A stretch of 7,300 bases of DNA, from assembly GCF_937876455.1 (NCBI RefSeq), contig NZ_CALFIG010000164.1, forward strand, positions 1 to 7,300. Direction: 5' to 3'. Made by a program: the position numbers and the translations under genes. This document shows, piece by piece, positions 4,915 through 7,300 of this stretch (position 1 is its first letter; each line of letters opens with the position of its first letter). The notes beneath the pieces are model-generated. The model saw only the letters and a program-made list of their open reading frames with translations. It had not been told where the DNA came from and ran no database searches. This stretch comes from an uncultured Flavobacterium sp. Its GTDB lineage: Bacteria > Bacteroidota > Bacteroidia > Flavobacteriales > Flavobacteriaceae.

Positions 4915-7281
4915 ATGGGGCATCTATCAGAACTAAAAGGCGTTGAAAAACCAGTAACCGAATGGTTAAGTAAAATGGGCTGGACATTTAAGAGCAACGA
5001 CGATCTGAAAAAATACGAACGTGCTTTTTCTAAACCAATTATTGAGCAAATTTTAATCGAAAAAACATCTAAAATCAATGCCATATCTGAAGATATTGCC
5101 CGCCATGCAGTTGAATTACTATTGCAAAACCTGAATAATCCTATTCCAATTTTAGGTAACGAAGCATTTTTAGACAAACTGGTTTCGGGCGTTACCATTT
5201 CTATAAAAAACAATGATATCGATGTTCATTTTATCGACTTTGAAAACATTTGGGAAAATGATTTTACTGTAACCAATCAATATTGGGTACAAGGTTACAA
5301 AATGGTAAAAACCGATATTGTCCTATTGGTTAATGGTATTCCATTGGTACCCGTCGAAGCCAAACAAAGAGCCAGAAAAGGTACAAACTGGATCGAAGGC
5401 GTTCGTCAGTTTTCAACCTACGACCAGAGAGCCGACAAACTATTTATGTGTCATACTTTTGGTGTTGCTTGTAATGGAAGAATTACCAAATACGGAATAC
5501 CAGGCACATCATCTTCTTATTTTAACGAATGGAAAAACACGCTGCTTGATGTTTCGCAACCCAATCCAATTCTTGAACCCACAAATGACCTTTGCCCAAC
5601 TTATCAAGATAAAAAAGACGGACTTTGGAATTTTGATGTTGCCCGTCTGCCAAACGGTGAAGTTTTAGAACGGATGAAACTCGGAATCATTGGCTTGCTT
5701 CAACCAGCAAGGGTATTGGATATACTTCAACACTTTATAGTTTTTGAACGTACAGAAGGTAAAATCATAAAAAAAGTAGCTCGTTACCAACAATTGCGAG
5801 CAGCCAATAAAATTGCCGACAGGGTTATTAATGGCGATTTAAACCAAGGAGTAATTTGGCATACACAAGGTTCTGGGAAAAGTTTAACAATGCTTTATAC
5901 CGCTTACAAACTTCGCCAAAGTAAGGAGTTAAAAGATCCGACTATTTATATTGTTGTTGACCGCAAAGATTTGCGGGAACAAATTGGTGGAACTTTTGAC
6001 GATTGCGAATTTCCAAATGCAAGAGCAGTCAATAATATTGGCGATTTAAAACACATTATCAAAACAGCACCATCAGGCGTATTTATCACAACAGTACAGA
6101 AATTTGATGAACTTGGCGACCGCAAAGATTTGCGGGATAATGTAATTGTATTGATAGATGAAGCCCACCGAACCCAATACGGCGATTATCAAATGGAATT
6201 GCGGACAGTGCTGCCAAATGCTAAACGTTTTGCATTTACAGGAACACCCATACCAAAAACACATCAGGAGTTTGGAATTGTTGACCAAGAAAAAGGTAAA
6301 CACGAATATTATTTAGACCGTTACAGTATTCAAAATGCCATTGATGACGGAGCAACTAAACCCATTCGTTACACTTTTGGACCTATTGAATGGTTTCTCG
6401 ATAAAGAAAAACTAAAAGCAGGTTACGAAGAAATTACAGCAGAACTAAACGAAGATGAAAGGCGTTTGGTTGAGCGAAGGGTACAACCGTGGAAAACCTT
6501 TTTAAAGCATCCTGAACGAATTGAAACGCTTGCCAAAGATATTGCAACCGATTTTAGGGAGATGCTCGAACCGCAAGGTTATAAAGCACAAATTGTAGCT
6601 TGTGATAAAGAGGCTTGTGTTCTGTATTACAAAGAACTTTTAAACTATTTCGACCGCTCGGAAATTGCCATTATATTCTCAACAGGTAATTACGAAGAAG
6701 GAGAGAAATATGAACTTTACAAAGACCATTACAAAGAGGATGCGGAACGCAAAAAACTGATAAAACAGTTTAAACGCCGTATTACAGAAGAAGAACAGAA
6801 AATGGGCAACAACCTAAAAGTTCTAATCGTTTGTAATATGTTGTTGACTGGCTTTGATGCACCCATTGAGCAAACCATGTATTTGGATAGTCCGTTGCGT
6901 GACCACAATCTATTACAAGCCGTTGCACGGACGAATCGCCCTTATGATGACAAAGTAAGCAAACTTTCAAAGGAATTTGGTCGAATTATTGATTATGTTG
7001 GAGTTTTTCAAAACTACAAAGAAGCTCTTAATTATGACCCCGAAGATATCGGCGAATTTGAAGATATTGAAAGCTTAGTAAAAACATTCCCAAAAGTTTT
7101 AGACAATGCATTTGAACCATTTAAAGCTATTCAATTAGAAGATAGTTACGAATGCACAATGGAAATTGTAAGGAAGCTTACTGAAATAGACCACGGTAAA
7201 TTTGAAAACGATTTTAGGGAAGTCGTTCAACTTTGGGAAGCTATTTGCATCGTATCTAAAAACCTAGACACCTTTGTTTAA
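4915..7281 (+). CDS. hsdR: Type I RM restriction/translocase subunit HsdR, C-terminally truncated
   Basis: HsdR is the ATP-driven DNA translocase and endonuclease that acts on the HsdM2S complex. The N-terminal nuclease (HSDR_N) shows the PD-(D/E)xK residues D134 and E148-A-K150, followed by the QxxxY motif Q165-Y169. The SF2 helicase motor has Walker A GSGKS (319-323, K322), DRKDLRE, DEAH (415-418), TGTP (442-445), LLTGFDAP (643-650) and QAVARTNR (668-675). All motor and nuclease motifs are present. The protein is 788 residues, whereas relatives are usually about 1000 or longer. The match fades after LWEAI (773-777); the last residues (CIVSKNLDTFV) do not resemble the usual continuation, and the C-terminal helical domain that docks on the methylase is missing. 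All three plus-strand frames stop between 7257 and 7281, so a single frameshift would not restore a long frame. Either the gene is broken or the contig end is faulty. Confidence 0.95.
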   Translation: MGHLSELKGVEKPVTEWLSKMGWTFKSNDDLKKYERAFSKPIIEQILIEKTSKINAISEDIARHAVELLLQNLNNPIPILGNEAFLDKLVSGVTISIKNNDIDVHFIDFENIWENDFTVTNQYWVQGYKMVKTDIVLLVNGIPLVPVEAKQRARKGTNWIEGVRQFSTYDQRADKLFMCHTFGVACNGRITKYGIPGTSSSYFNEWKNTLLDVSQPNPILEPTNDLCPTYQDKKDGLWNFDVARLPNGEVLERMKLGIIGLLQPARVLDILQHFIVFERTEGKIIKKVARYQQLRAANKIADRVINGDLNQGVIWHTQGSGKSLTMLYTAYKLRQSKELKDPTIYIVVDRKDLREQIGGTFDDCEFPNARAVNNIGDLKHIIKTAPSGVFITTVQKFDELGDRKDLRDNVIVLIDEAHRTQYGDYQMELRTVLPNAKRFAFTGTPIPKTHQEFGIVDQEKGKHEYYLDRYSIQNAIDDGATKPIRYTFGPIEWFLDKEKLKAGYEEITAELNEDERRLVERRVQPWKTFLKHPERIETLAKDIATDFREMLEPQGYKAQIVACDKEACVLYYKELLNYFDRSEIAIIFSTGNYEEGEKYELYKDHYKEDAERKKLIKQFKRRITEEEQKMGNNLKVLIVCNMLLTGFDAPIEQTMYLDSPLRDHNLLQAVARTNRPYDDKVSKLSKEFGRIIDYVGVFQNYKEALNYDPEDIGEFEDIESLVKTFPKVLDNAFEPFKAIQLEDSYECTMEIVRKLTEIDHGKFENDFREVVQLWEAICIVSKNLDTFV
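5959..5978 (+). repeat. 20-bp direct repeat in hsdR, copy 1, containing a short palindrome
   Basis: GACCGCAAAGATTTGCGGGA occurs here, encoding DRKDLRE of helicase motif Ia, and again exactly at 6118-6137. Inside it, CCGCAAA and TTTGCGG form an inverted repeat around GA (5961-5976). Confidence 0.85.
6118..6137 (+). repeat. 20-bp direct repeat in hsdR, copy 2
   Basis: An exact copy of 5959-5978, 159 nt (53 codons) downstream and in the same frame, encoding DRKDLRD just before the DEAH motif. Confidence 0.85.
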
Positions 7282-7300
7282 GACATTGCTACCATTAGCC
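7246..7300. other. Right edge: sequence past the loss of HsdR similarity
   Basis: From about 7246 the hsdR frame no longer reads like HsdR. Stops occur at 7279-7281, 7265-7267 and 7257-7259 in the three plus-strand frames. Nothing recognisable, such as a terminal inverted repeat or another gene start, is visible in the last 19 bases. It could be the edge of an inserted element or a contig-end error. Confidence 0.4.

Noticed and set aside
4727..5213. Two overlapping minus-strand open frames across the DUF262/hsdR junction
   Set aside because: They are antisense to two well-supported genes, rich in Ser/Phe/Leu as expected of shadow frames, and lack any recognisable motif or start signal.
5318..5668. 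A 116-codon plus-strand open frame in another phase inside hsdR
   Set aside because: It lies fully within the HsdR nuclease domain coding region, shows no recognisable domain, and is explained as a shadow frame.

Overview
The window is almost entirely one plus-strand operon encoding a Type I restriction-modification (RM) system with an extra defence-type gene inside it. The order is hsdM (5' end missing), hsdS, a DUF262-DUF1524 (GmrSD-like) nuclease gene, and hsdR (3' end aberrant). The DNA is AT-rich. Two of the three intergenic junctions are an overlap or a 1-nt gap, and the RM proteins resemble versions common in Bacteroidota. That host assignment is an inference, because no rRNA, tRNA or housekeeping gene is present.

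Layout. Bases 1-1398 hold the C-terminal part of the DNA adenine methyltransferase subunit HsdM, with the reading frame open from base 1. A 36-nt spacer follows, then the specificity subunit HsdS (1435-2808) with two target-recognition domains separated by repeated conserved segments. The HsdS stop overlaps the start of the 702-residue DUF262-DUF1524 protein (2805-4913) in an ATGA. One nucleotide after that gene, hsdR (4915-7281) begins behind a good ribosome-binding site. There is no gene-free stretch longer than about 40 bases and no RNA gene, transposase, CRISPR array or terminator.

How the genes work together. HsdM and HsdS should form the sequence-specific m6A methyltransferase that marks host DNA. 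HsdR joins them to translocate and cleave unmarked DNA. The embedded DUF262-DUF1524 protein belongs to the broad class of GmrSD, BrxU and SspE, NTP-using nucleases that mostly act on modified DNA. Its position and tight coupling suggest a second layer of the same operon, possibly against phages whose modified DNA escapes the Type I enzyme; this is inference.

Cautions. HsdR ends at 788 residues, short for the family (usually about 1000 or more), and its last residues diverge from the family pattern. The first roughly 16 codons of the hsdM frame also do not look like the expected segment after methyltransferase motif I. Both anomalies lie within about 55 bases of the window edges, so they may be contig-end artefacts rather than real disruptions.
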